The notes beneath the pieces are model-generated. The model was given only the letters and a program-made list of their open reading frames with translations. It was not told where the DNA came from and searched no databases. Below are positions 1-8,321 of a stretch of 64,000 nt of DNA, piece by piece. The position numbers and the translations under genes are program-made. Positions within the stretch are counted from its first letter, which is position 1. Each line of letters starts with the position of its first letter. This DNA comes from Bacillota bacterium (GTDB lineage Bacteria; Bacillota; Limnochordia; Darwinibacteriales; DTU012), in the NCBI GenBank assembly GCA_012840925.1, contig DUVS01000027.1, positions 49,866 through 113,865 of the forward strand. The letters run 5' to 3'.

Positions 1-1121
1 TCAACGCAGCGCGCACATTTAATACACGGCATGGGATCAAACTCTTTGGTAACCTTGTTGGAAAGGACCAGAATTCCAGCTACGCCTTTTACAATAGGTA
101 CATTAAGGTCAAACTGGGCCAGGCCCATCATCGGCCCACCGGCAATTACTTTCCCCGGTTCACCCGCAAACCCGCCTGCAGCATCAATTATATCCCTGAA
201 TGGTGTACCTATTCTCACCAGGTAATTGGCAGGTTCCTTGATTCCATCTCCTGTTACCGTAATCACCCGCTCAATCAGGGGTTGTCCATGCTTGCAGGCT
301 TTGGCTACAGCCCATGCAGTCCCGACATTGTTAACCAAGACTCCACACTGAGCTGGTAAACCATGCTCCGGAACTTCGCGGTTGAGCACTGCCTTAATCA
401 GTTGTTTTTCACCACCAGCAGGATACTTGACAACCAATGCCACGACTTCAATGGCATTGGATCCCGCCAAGGCTCGCATCTTCCGCAGCGCTTCCGGTTT
501 ATTGGCTTCAACGGCAATGATTATTTTCTCCGCACCGCAAGCCTTGGCCAGAAGTTTAGCACCGAGAATTACATCTTCAGTGTATTCCTCCATCAACTTT
601 TGATCCGCAGTCAAATATGGCTCACATTCACTGCCGTTAATCAGCAGATACTCTATTTTGCATCCTTGAGGCGGATTCACCTTAGCCGCTGTTGGAAAAG
701 CAGCTCCTCCCAAACCTACTATTCCAGCGGCCTCAATCCGCTGTCTTATTTCCCCACTGGACAATTGGATTGGATCAGGATGCCCTGCCATTGGCACCTT
801 AGCATCTTGGCCGTCATTTTCAATAACAACCGATAGGACTTCCCGTCCATTAATTGATTGTCGCGGTTCTACTGCCACCACGGTCCCGGAAACAGACGCA
901 TGTACAGCGGCGGAAATCGTACCTGCAGATCTGCCGATTTCCTGGCCGACCAGTACTGAATCGCCTTTTGTCACAAGCGGTTCAGCTGGAGCACCAGCAT
1001 GTTGAGCCAGGGGTATCACTACCTCATTAGGTGCTGGCAGAACCTTGATTGGCTTGTCCCCGGTGATGTGCTTGTTGTACTCTGGATGCACACCACCTCT
1101 AAAATTCTTTACCTTCACCAT
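1..1121 (-). CDS. rnfC: Rnf electron transport complex subunit C (3' end outside window)
   Basis: RnfC is the peripheral, NADH- and Fe-S-binding subunit of the membrane Rnf complex, which couples ferredoxin:NAD+ electron transfer to ion movement in anaerobes. The reading frame starts at ATG 1121 behind GAGGTGAGAA and stays open to base 1, giving 373 codons. The N-terminus MVKVKNFRGGVHPEYNK, the segment GLGGAAFPTAAK (about residue 135), the INGSECEPYLTAD motif and the first [4Fe-4S] motif beginning CIKCARC at the window edge are all RnfC hallmarks. The second cluster and C-terminus are missing because the window ends, not because the gene is broken. trmL lies 26 bp upstream in the same direction. 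The other rnf genes would be expected beyond base 1. Confidence 0.93.
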   Translation of the reverse strand, partial: MVKVKNFRGGVHPEYNKHITGDKPIKVLPAPNEVVIPLAQHAGAPAEPLVTKGDSVLVGQEIGRSAGTISAAVHASVSGTVVAVEPRQSINGREVLSVVIENDGQDAKVPMAGHPDPIQLSSGEIRQRIEAAGIVGLGGAAFPTAAKVNPPQGCKIEYLLINGSECEPYLTADQKLMEEYTEDVILGAKLLAKACGAEKIIIAVEANKPEALRKMRALAGSNAIEVVALVVKYPAGGEKQLIKAVLNREVPEHGLPAQCGVLVNNVGTAWAVAKACKHGQPLIERVITVTGDGIKEPANYLVRIGTPFRDIIDAAGGFAGEPGKVIAGGPMMGLAQFDLNVPIVKGVAGILVLSNKVTKEFDPMPCIKCARCV

Positions 1122-1147
1122 TTCTCACCTCAAACCCGTTTCATTGT

Positions 1148-1609
1148 TCACTCACCTAAAACGTTCTTGAAACCCAGCTGCCGCCATGCTTCGTATAATA
1201 CGATGGCAACCGTATTAGCAAGATTTAAGGAGCGAGGGTTAACCATTGGAATCGATATGTGATTGTCGGGACAATCTCTAAATAAATCAAAGGGAAGCCC
1301 CTTGGTTTCGCTGCCAAACACCAAACAATCATTTGCATGGTATTGGACATCGGTGTAAAGCCGGTTGCTGCCGGTTTCAACAAAAAACAGCCTGCGCGCT
1401 GCCCCACTCATCAGGAATGCATTCCAGCTATCGTGGACCTGCCACTCCAACTTGTCCCAATAATCGAGTCCAGCACGCTTGAGCCGCTTGTCATCGAGGA
1501 AAAACCCTAAAGGCCTGACCAGATGCAAGCGACAGGCTGTAACTGCACAAAGCCTGGCAATGTTTCCTGTATTGGCTGGGATCTCAGGCTCAAACAGTAC
1601 TATATGCAC
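1148..1609 (-). CDS. trmL: tRNA (cytidine(34)-2'-O)-methyltransferase
   Basis: TrmL is a SPOUT-fold (knotted) methyltransferase that 2'-O-methylates the wobble base of tRNA-Leu isoacceptors using SAM. At 153 residues it has the family length. Visible motifs are HIVLFEPEIPANTGNIAR at the N-terminus, LVFGSETKGLP near residue 97 and the knot-forming tail RSLNLANTVAIVLYEAW. The start is GTG at 1609, supported by TTGGAATCAA just upstream, although the ribosome site is weak. The gene sits between the envelope operon and rnfC on the same strand, with a 79-bp gap upstream and 26 bp downstream. It is probably a housekeeping passenger unrelated to Rnf. Confidence 0.92.
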   Translation of the reverse strand: MHIVLFEPEIPANTGNIARLCAVTACRLHLVRPLGFFLDDKRLKRAGLDYWDKLEWQVHDSWNAFLMSGAARRLFFVETGSNRLYTDVQYHANDCLVFGSETKGLPFDLFRDCPDNHISIPMVNPRSLNLANTVAIVLYEAWRQLGFKNVLGE

Positions 1610-1688
1610 TTGATTCCAATTCCCCTTTAATAATCACTACCAAACTCAATTATAACTCAAGCTAGTCAACAAAGCAACATAGAGACAA

Positions 1689-2459
1689 TCATATTTTGAA
1701 AGCATAACTCACGTACCACTGTACTTGATTCTCCTGCCATTTTATGTTAACTTCAACAGGATAATCAGCACCTTTCCAAATCAGTCCCAAACCTATTTCA
1801 TAGTCTGTATTCATCGTACCAGTCAGAGTAAGGCTGTCAGCTAGCGTCAGACTTGCTCCATAGTCCAAAATGCTGTGCTTAAAATCGTAAGTGGCAAAAA
1901 GCTGAGACTGCGTTTGGGAACTTGAAGGCAGTTCATAGGCCAGGCCGAAGGCCATTAACCCGGTACCAAATTCAAGTTGAGTCTTCAGTACACCATTGCT
2001 GCGGAACTCCACATAGGGCATCAAACGGAGCAGCGGCTTGCCTAACAGATTCACTTCCCCTTCAATTCCATAGGCTAGCTTTCCACTCAACTGCTTAAAC
2101 TCGCCCCTGACTCCTAACCTGGGATCAGCCATGAGATCCCTGTGGAAATCTGGATTTCCACCATGTGCCCTGATAGAGTATTTAACATTGCCCATAAACA
2201 CTTCCCTACCAGCTTGAACATAGCCCAAGAGCTTGGGAGTCCGGTTGGTTACCGCTAATAACCCGGAAACTACATCTTCCTGGTAACCGATGAATCCAAG
2301 CAAGCGGCGAGCTGTAGACTCGGTCTCGACCCCTGCAAACCACTCTGCGCCGGTATATCCAACAAGCAACCTCGATTGAGCATGAGCCGCGCCCGACAGC
2401 AGTGAAACGGCCATCAGTACGCAAACGATAGTTACAGCAACCTTAGCGGTTCTAAACAT
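1689..2459 (-). CDS. Exported beta-strand-rich protein, possible outer-membrane barrel
   Basis: This is a 256-residue protein with a clear signal peptide (cleavage near SGAAHAQS, residue 28). The mature part alternates polar and hydrophobic residues in many short strands, ending WYVSYAFKI. This resembles a small outer-membrane beta-barrel, although the last residue is Ile rather than the usual Phe or Trp. I do not recognise a named family. The start is ATG 2459 behind GGGAGGATCGTGG. It is the last gene of a tight operon encoding a PsbP-like protein, an M48 protease and a LolA-like protein. That context supports an envelope role, perhaps as client or product of the upstream factors. The barrel assignment is inference from pattern only. 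Confidence 0.6.
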   Translation of the reverse strand: MFRTAKVAVTIVCVLMAVSLLSGAAHAQSRLLVGYTGAEWFAGVETESTARRLLGFIGYQEDVVSGLLAVTNRTPKLLGYVQAGREVFMGNVKYSIRAHGGNPDFHRDLMADPRLGVRGEFKQLSGKLAYGIEGEVNLLGKPLLRLMPYVEFRSNGVLKTQLEFGTGLMAFGLAYELPSSSQTQSQLFATYDFKHSILDYGASLTLADSLTLTGTMNTDYEIGLGLIWKGADYPVEVNIKWQENQVQWYVSYAFKI

Positions 2460-2471
2460 CCACGATCCTCC

Positions 2472-3167
2472 CTAGAATTTCATGATAGGAACATCAGGCA
2501 GGTTCCGCAACTCTTCAGCAGGAATACCCATGTTCAATTCGTACTCCCTGATTACCATCTTGCCTAAACATACATCCCCCTCATAATACTCAATCCTGTA
2601 AGGCATGTAGTTGGCATCGATCCAGACATACTGCACTGCAAGGCGCGGATTTGTGGCTGCTGATCCTAGAAGCGGCACTTGTTCACCAAGGTCCGTGACT
2701 TTGACTCGGTAATTCAAACCCTGATCGGTAGGGATAATCTCGTCAATCTCTCCCTGAATGCCACCGAGACTGAAGAGATGGTCCATATCGGCAAAGTCTA
2801 AGCTCAGTCCGAATTGCCCGGATGCAGTAGCCAACGACTGGACAAGGATTTGGCCAAGCATAGGCATATAGATACTCACTTCTTCTTTCTCAGGATCGAA
2901 AAGGTAAATCTGGCCAACCACCAAATCGGGGGCCAACATCTCCAATCGTGTCAATCGCCCTTCTTTACTTGTCTTCAGATCCAGGGTTGTGAAGGTAACC
3001 TGGCCAAACTGGACAACTTCCAGATCAACCACGGCATGCATATCGAAAATACCATTCAGCTGCTGCTCCACATTGGCAGCCAACTGCTCAAAGGATAATC
3101 CTTGGGCATAGGCCGCAGCAGTTAAAATGATTATCATGCAGCAAACCAAAATAAAGGACTTCTTCAT
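2472..3167 (-). CDS. LolA-like exported lipoprotein-carrier fold protein
   Basis: This is a 231-residue exported protein starting MKKSFILVCCMIIILTAAAY, a signal peptide ending AYAQG. The body has the long antiparallel strand pattern of LolA/LolB-type proteins: VVDLEVVQFGQ, TTLDLKTSKEGRLTRLEML, IYLFDPEKEEVSIYMP, then YMPYRIEYYEGD. LolA-fold proteins carry lipoproteins or lipids across the periplasm, so this fits a diderm cell. I chose ATG 3167 behind AAAGGTGGTTTCC. Longer in-frame extension upstream would run into the M48 gene and spoil the signal peptide. It lies 19 bp after the M48 gene and 12 bp before the barrel-like gene. Family placement is by pattern, and the ligand is unknown. Confidence 0.7.
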   Translation of the reverse strand: MKKSFILVCCMIIILTAAAYAQGLSFEQLAANVEQQLNGIFDMHAVVDLEVVQFGQVTFTTLDLKTSKEGRLTRLEMLAPDLVVGQIYLFDPEKEEVSIYMPMLGQILVQSLATASGQFGLSLDFADMDHLFSLGGIQGEIDEIIPTDQGLNYRVKVTDLGEQVPLLGSAATNPRLAVQYVWIDANYMPYRIEYYEGDVCLGKMVIREYELNMGIPAEELRNLPDVPIMKF

Positions 3168-3186
3168 GGAAACCACCTTTCTCATT

Positions 3187-4566
3187 TCATAATTCCAGAT
3201 TGCTAGGGCGCCTGAATCTAAAAGGATCATTGGCATCCTGGCCAACCTGCGGCATCAGCCGGGGTTTACGTTCGATGACTTGGGGAAGCGGATCAGGAAG
3301 CCTGATTGATTCTATTTTTGGTGCTTCGATCCGATAATAGTCACCGGTGCTGTCTCTTAGGATGATTCCGGATTTCTGCCATGCCACAATTTCCGCATCC
3401 AACCTGCAATTCAGGTTTAACCGTGTTATTTCACCCAGATAGCCGACCCAGGTGTCAACCCCGTCCTTGGTCCTTAGCTGATACACAAGCCTGGTGCTGT
3501 GGGGATCGAAGTAAAGGTTGCTGATCTGTCCACTATGTCCCAGCGTCCAGCGTTCAATTACACTCCCTTGCCGGTTCCAAATCCATACATCGCCTTGGCC
3601 TTGGTCCCAGACTGCTCCGGCAATCAGTGCTCCGTCAGGAGCAAATGCCAAATCATTGACAACCAGATCATCGAGCCATCGAACAAACTCTTGATTCTGC
3701 TGATCATAGAGTGTATATGACTGTAAGGGGGAAGCATCCTCCTGGGTTTTGCTCACAATCAAATACCGGTGCAAGGGATCTGTCTGTTTACTGTCCTCAA
3801 AAGCCAGAACATCAGATATCAGCTGCGGTGAAGACCAGTAGTCGCCGACACTAGCCAACAGCTGCTGAATCCGAATGCTGGGATCCGGGTGTGAGTTGAA
3901 GATTGCTCCTACCTCTTGAGCTTTGGGAAGCTCCTGCAAATCGGACAACATATGAATAATTCCCGTTGGATCAAATCCCGCCATTACCAGATATCTCTGC
4001 GCATGGTGATCCGCTTCCAGTTCAGCTTCCCGGCTGTATCCCGATTGAACTACTTCAATCAGCGCTTGAGTGGCAGTATGGACCTCTTGGGTTGTGGGTA
4101 CTTCCAGCACGAGTTTACCAACTTCAACCAGCACGCTTAAGCCAAGGCGGCGCAGAAGTGCATTCATTCCATGTTTGTTCACAATATGGGCAATCTCGTG
4201 GGCCAGAGCTCCAGCAATCCGTTGATCATCCTTTCCCACGAGTTTCAACAAACCTTTGGTGATAAAGACATAGCCTCCAGGAAGTGAGAAAGCGTTGATT
4301 TCGTAAGAGTCCAAAACGGCCAATACATAGCTCCCATTTCCGTTCACAACCGCTGTAAGCCTGTCAAAAATAGCCTTTAGCCTTAAATAATCATGCATTG
4401 GGACCTGAGCTTCGCCGCCGTATGCTGCCAGCAGTTGTTCTTTGGCCGACTCACCAACCGCTTTTTCAAACCGGCTGAACGTAGTTGGCTGGCTTGCACC
4501 GGCAAAGGCAGACAATAAGGCCATGCCAACCAGAACTACAACCACGAAAAGAGCTGAGACCTTCAC
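3187..4566 (-). CDS. Exported M48 zinc metalloprotease with C-terminal propeller-like region (BepA-like)
   Basis: This 459-residue secreted or periplasmic protease has a signal peptide (residues 1-25), then the M48 core with HEIAHIVNKHG (zinc ligands H123 and H127, catalytic E124) and the third-ligand segment SREAELEAD near residue 180. BepA/LoiP-type M48 enzymes act in outer-membrane protein quality control. The last 180 residues are not the TPR domain of BepA. They look like WD40/TolB-type blades (LAFAPDGALIAGAVWDQ, VWIWNRQG, LYFDPHSTRLVYQ). The start is GTG 4566 with GGAGGTGAGTCA directly upstream, overlapping the stop of the previous gene (GTGA), so translation is coupled. It is the second gene of the envelope operon. 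Confidence 0.88.
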   Translation of the reverse strand: MKVSALFVVVVLVGMALLSAFAGASQPTTFSRFEKAVGESAKEQLLAAYGGEAQVPMHDYLRLKAIFDRLTAVVNGNGSYVLAVLDSYEINAFSLPGGYVFITKGLLKLVGKDDQRIAGALAHEIAHIVNKHGMNALLRRLGLSVLVEVGKLVLEVPTTQEVHTATQALIEVVQSGYSREAELEADHHAQRYLVMAGFDPTGIIHMLSDLQELPKAQEVGAIFNSHPDPSIRIQQLLASVGDYWSSPQLISDVLAFEDSKQTDPLHRYLIVSKTQEDASPLQSYTLYDQQNQEFVRWLDDLVVNDLAFAPDGALIAGAVWDQGQGDVWIWNRQGSVIERWTLGHSGQISNLYFDPHSTRLVYQLRTKDGVDTWVGYLGEITRLNLNCRLDAEIVAWQKSGIILRDSTGDYYRIEAPKIESIRLPDPLPQVIERKPRLMPQVGQDANDPFRFRRPSNLEL

Positions 4567-5093
4567 TGACTCACCTCCCAGGTCAGGCTGGCGAGTATTG
4601 AATCAAATAGATCTTTGCTGTAAGCATAATGCGTCTTTGACTCACTAAAGGTGATAGTCAAACCTATTTGATTGACAATTGTAAAAATGCGGCATTCCGT
4701 TCGTTCTTTTCTCCCAAGGTAATCATATTCCACCAAAGCAGCTTTAACTCCGGCCAAGTCGATTAATCTTGGGGCGTTGACAAGCTCAAAACTGGTAAGG
4801 CCATAGTCGGCACTGTAATGCCCGAGCACCTGGGCTGCAAAATCCATGGGATCGCTAAACGAGATCTCCGGGAAATACTCAATATAGATCAGCTGGTCGT
4901 GTTCAGGGCCGTAAAATACCAACAGCTGCCGGCTGCTCTCGCCGGCTTGAAAGATCCATCCGGAGGGAATCATGAAATGAAAAAGCTGATACGGATCTGA
5001 AAACTTCATGTCCGCTTGTGATTCCGCTGTCACTCCTGTTGTGAGCATTAAAAGCACAACAGCACCGAAAATAACTGCGCGGCGCAGATCCAC
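4563..5093 (-). CDS. Exported PsbP/Mog1-like protein
   Basis: This 176-residue protein has a signal peptide (MDLRRAVIFGAVVLLMLTTG, cleavage near TAES). It then has a compact fold with DPYQLFHFMIPSGWIF at its start and FDSILASLTWE at its end, the layout typical of PsbP/DUF1795-type proteins. Its molecular function is unknown. Longer in-frame extension upstream would overlap the divergent gene at 5230. GTG 5093 is preferred because TAGGAGGGTTTTAGCT precedes it and it gives a proper signal peptide. It is the first gene of the four-gene envelope operon and its stop overlaps the M48 start by 4 bp. Confidence 0.72.
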   Translation of the reverse strand: MDLRRAVIFGAVVLLMLTTGVTAESQADMKFSDPYQLFHFMIPSGWIFQAGESSRQLLVFYGPEHDQLIYIEYFPEISFSDPMDFAAQVLGHYSADYGLTSFELVNAPRLIDLAGVKAALVEYDYLGRKERTECRIFTIVNQIGLTITFSESKTHYAYSKDLFDSILASLTWEVSQ

Positions 5094-5229
5094 AGCTAAA
5101 ACCCTCCTACTGAGCAATAATCCCCATGATATGATTGCATTCTGCACGCTTGAATCCAAATCCTTCCGACTGAAATTTTCGACTGAAACGGCCTGCAAAC
5201 GGATATCATATCGTTGAGGTGGAATATGA

Positions 5230-6609
5230 ATGACGACCAAGCATAAATGGCTGTTTGCAGCACTCGCCGGCACTGCTGGATTGTATGTCGGAACCAGGAT
5301 GCTTACCCATCAGGCTGTAAAACAGATTGGTAAAATACTCACTACCGATCCTTATCATGAAAACCTCACTGAAATGTTTTCCGCAGCGTACCGCGTTGGT
5401 ATCCAGAACATCTGGGAAGCAAATCTGCGAGCTGAAACAGGTAAGGTAATTAACCGGCCGTTAGGTTCGCCACGCAAAGTGACTACCTTTGACGGACTGG
5501 CTTTCAGTCCTGTCTTTCTCACCCGTTTACCAACTCCACATTACACAAAAATCGATACCAAGACCATCATTGGCAAACGCTGCAAAAAGCCCATGATCTT
5601 GTCCACCCCGATTATTATCTCAGGCATGGCCTATGGCCTTGCTCTGTCAAAAGAAGCTAAACTCGCTTTGGCAAAAGCATCAGCCATGGCAGGGACAGCA
5701 ACCAACACCGGTGAAGGCTTTTGGCTGCCAGAAGAGAGAGACCTGGCCGCCAACCTGATCATCCAGTACAACCGCGGCTCATGGAGCAAAGACCCGGATA
5801 TTCTGAGGCAGGCTGACATGATCGAAATCCAACTGGGACAAGGTGCAATTGCCGGAATCAGCCACTATACTCCTGCCAGTAAGGTGCCGTCTCATCTGCT
5901 GCCTAAACTGAAATTGGAAAAGCATATGGACCTGATTACCAAATCCTACCACCAGGAGTTTCTGCAACCAGATGGCTTTGCCAAGCTCGTGGACAGGCTG
6001 CGGCAGATTACCGGCGGCGTTCCAATCGGAATCAAAATGGCTTTCACCAACACCATTGAACAGGATATCGATATAGCTGCTGAAGCCGGCGTGGATGTAC
6101 TTGCCCTTGAAGGTACCACTGCCGCCACAAAGGGTGCGCCGCCGATTATCGAAGACGATTTTGGTTTGCCCACAATTATGGGGCTTTGCCGTGCTGTTAA
6201 TCACCTCGAAAAACGCGGCCTTAAGGACCAGATCAGCTTAATTGTATCTGGTGGCTTTTTCAACCCTGGCGATATGCTCAAAGCCCTGGCACTAGGGGCG
6301 GATGCTGTATACATCGGATCCATAGCTTTGTTTGCCATGAGCCACACCCAATCATTCGAAGCACTGCCCTTCGAACCGCCAACGCAAATCGTCTGGGAGA
6401 CCGGCAAGTATCGCCGTCGTTTTAAATGGAAAAAGGGAGCCGTATCACTAGCCAAATTTATCACATCGTGTACCCTGGAAATCGCCGAGGGAGTACGCGC
6501 CTTAGGCAAGACCTCGATCGACCAAGTGGACCGTTCAGATTTGATTGCCCTGGATGAAACCACGGCTGCCATCGCAGGGATCCCTACTGCGTGGCATCGT
6601 AAATCCTAA
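5230..6609 (+). CDS. FMN-binding glutamate synthase-like protein
   Basis: This 459-residue protein matches the stand-alone central/FMN domain of glutamate synthase. It has an N-terminal hydrophobic anchor (WLFAALAGTAGLYVG, residues 7-21), ISGMAYGLALSKEAKLALAK, TNTGEGFWLPEE, IEIQLGQGA, GIKMAFTN, and the flavin-phosphate segment LIVSGGFFNPGDMLKALALGADAVYIGS. Such proteins lack the glutaminase domain and their true substrate is often unknown. The 3Fe-4S cysteines of GltB are not obvious here. The start is ATG 5230 after GAGGTGGAAT. It is divergent from the envelope operon, and its 3' end overlaps the convergent radical SAM gene by 26 bp. I cannot decide between true glutamate synthesis and another amide or oxidoreductase reaction. 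Confidence 0.85.
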   Translation: MTTKHKWLFAALAGTAGLYVGTRMLTHQAVKQIGKILTTDPYHENLTEMFSAAYRVGIQNIWEANLRAETGKVINRPLGSPRKVTTFDGLAFSPVFLTRLPTPHYTKIDTKTIIGKRCKKPMILSTPIIISGMAYGLALSKEAKLALAKASAMAGTATNTGEGFWLPEERDLAANLIIQYNRGSWSKDPDILRQADMIEIQLGQGAIAGISHYTPASKVPSHLLPKLKLEKHMDLITKSYHQEFLQPDGFAKLVDRLRQITGGVPIGIKMAFTNTIEQDIDIAAEAGVDVLALEGTTAATKGAPPIIEDDFGLPTIMGLCRAVNHLEKRGLKDQISLIVSGGFFNPGDMLKALALGADAVYIGSIALFAMSHTQSFEALPFEPPTQIVWETGKYRRRFKWKKGAVSLAKFITSCTLEIAEGVRALGKTSIDQVDRSDLIALDETTAAIAGIPTAWHRKS

Positions 6610-8302
6610 CCTGATCACTTTCCGAGTAATCGAAGATCAGAAATTGCCTTTGTTTCACCGGCTTTGCCTGCCAGGGATAAATCTTGAATTCAAAAAGCTC
6701 TACGGCAAATCGTTTACTCAATTCCCGCGGTGTGAGCTGCAGTGGCTTTAGATGGGACAGATAGCGGAAAATGGTTCCATCTTGGATCAGCTGCCGCTTT
6801 AATTCGTTAGCAGGTTCTCCCTGCATCCATCTGGGTGTCGCCTGTTTCCGTTCATGAGAGCGGAAGTCAAACCGCAGGTAGCTCATAGCCACTGGGTCTT
6901 GATCGCCAACCAACTCCCACAACAACCGGTATAAACCCACCAGACTGTGGGACACCAAATGCAGGCTGCGCGTTTTCCACTTTTGGGCTAGATGCTCAAA
7001 AAAGCTGAAGGGATTCCCAAAATCCCGGACAATCAGATAGTCAAGGCTGGATTTGAAGCGTCCAGAATTGTAATAGCTCTCTACGAGCCCTTCGATCACA
7101 TTCAAAAACGCCAACTCTGAGTAACTGATGCTTGTTGTCTGTAAAACTTCATATGGAGCCCGTTCCGTAAACAGGCAGCCAAAATCGTTAGCCCGATCCC
7201 GCAAACGGGAACCTTTAAGCAGTTTTAAGAAACCCAACTGGATCTTAGTAGGCTCCAGATTATAGACAAAATTAAAGGAATCGCCAAACCGGTCGTAGCT
7301 CTCCTGAGGCAGGCCGGCAATCAGATCCAGTAAAAATCGCACCTGGGTCCGTTCACGCAGTTTTCGACAGTTGGCAGCAAGTTTATCAAGGTTGGTGGTT
7401 CGGCCAATCTCCTCCAGGGTGATAGGATTAGTGGATTGGACACCAATTTCAAACTGAAAACGGTTGGCAGGGGCCTGTTCCAACAACTGAATCATCTCTT
7501 CCGCAATCAGATCACCACCAATTTCCAGTTGAAACCGGGTAGTGGTTTCCAACTCGCATATAAACTTGATCAACTCTAGAGCCCGCTGGGGATGACAGTT
7601 AAAGGTGCGGTCGACAAATCGGATTTGATCAATTCCCAGCCTCGCCAGCCTTTGCAGATCGGCCTTCACCTGTTCCATCGGAAAATACCTTACCTTCCCG
7701 GTCCGGGACGATAAGCAATACTGGCACCGGAACGGACAACCGCGGCTAGTTTCAAAATACACAATCTTATGTTCCAGCTCATCAAAGTGGTCTTGATAAG
7801 GGCTTGGGAGCCTGCTCAAATCCATCGTCATCTGGGGATTGGTGTGGATCTGGCCGTCGCTGCGATATACTAAGGACGGTATTTGCCGAAGCTGATCCAA
7901 GGTAGGCTCTCCACCGTTTTCTAACGCCTGAAGCAATTTTAACAGTGGCTCTTCCCCCTCGCCAATGACGATGTAGTCGATTTGGAGATGTTTGTCCATC
8001 AAATTCTCAGCATCATAAGAAACCTCTGGTCCTCCTAGGATTACCTTCACATTAGGTAACACCTTTTTCAGATCACTGATCAATACCAGAGTTTGCTCAA
8101 TGTTCCAAATATAGCAGGAAAACCCCATAACATCGGGGTTTTCATCAACCAGCTCGGATAGAACCAAAGCCAGCTGCTGGTTAATGTTGTATTCCTTTAC
8201 AATCAGTCCTGGAAATGCCGGACCGCAGTAGGCGCGTAAATATCGTAAAGCCAGATTGTGATGGGTGTATTTTGCGTTTAAGGTTGTAAGTACAATCTTC
8301 AC
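6584..8302 (-). CDS. B12-binding-domain radical SAM protein (DUF4080 type)
   Basis: This 572-residue protein starts with a cobalamin-binding Rossmann domain (KIVLTTLNAKYTHHNLALRY, GEGEEPLLKLLQ). A radical SAM domain follows with the cluster motif CPFRCQYC near residue 190 and the GGDLIAEEM and FEIGVQS strands typical of the TIM barrel. The C-terminal third fits the DUF4080 extension found on this group in Bacillota. The reaction is unknown; relatives are methyltransferase-like. The start is ATG 8302, 19 bp downstream of the nucleoside kinase gene. The 3' end overlaps the convergent gene by 26 bp. No partner gene reveals the substrate. Confidence 0.88.
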   Translation of the reverse strand: MKIVLTTLNAKYTHHNLALRYLRAYCGPAFPGLIVKEYNINQQLALVLSELVDENPDVMGFSCYIWNIEQTLVLISDLKKVLPNVKVILGGPEVSYDAENLMDKHLQIDYIVIGEGEEPLLKLLQALENGGEPTLDQLRQIPSLVYRSDGQIHTNPQMTMDLSRLPSPYQDHFDELEHKIVYFETSRGCPFRCQYCLSSRTGKVRYFPMEQVKADLQRLARLGIDQIRFVDRTFNCHPQRALELIKFICELETTTRFQLEIGGDLIAEEMIQLLEQAPANRFQFEIGVQSTNPITLEEIGRTTNLDKLAANCRKLRERTQVRFLLDLIAGLPQESYDRFGDSFNFVYNLEPTKIQLGFLKLLKGSRLRDRANDFGCLFTERAPYEVLQTTSISYSELAFLNVIEGLVESYYNSGRFKSSLDYLIVRDFGNPFSFFEHLAQKWKTRSLHLVSHSLVGLYRLLWELVGDQDPVAMSYLRFDFRSHERKQATPRWMQGEPANELKRQLIQDGTIFRYLSHLKPLQLTPRELSKRFAVELFEFKIYPWQAKPVKQRQFLIFDYSESDQVRIYDATQ

Positions 8303-8321
8303 TGACTTTCGCTTCCTTTAT

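Noticed and set aside
31..225. Plus-strand ORF at the left edge
   Set aside because: It is the reverse shadow of rnfC, which has a full set of family motifs in the minus frame.
5094..5273. Upstream in-frame extension of the PsbP-like protein
   Set aside because: It overlaps the divergent gene at 5230 and would bury the signal peptide; GTG 5093 has AGGAGGG upstream.
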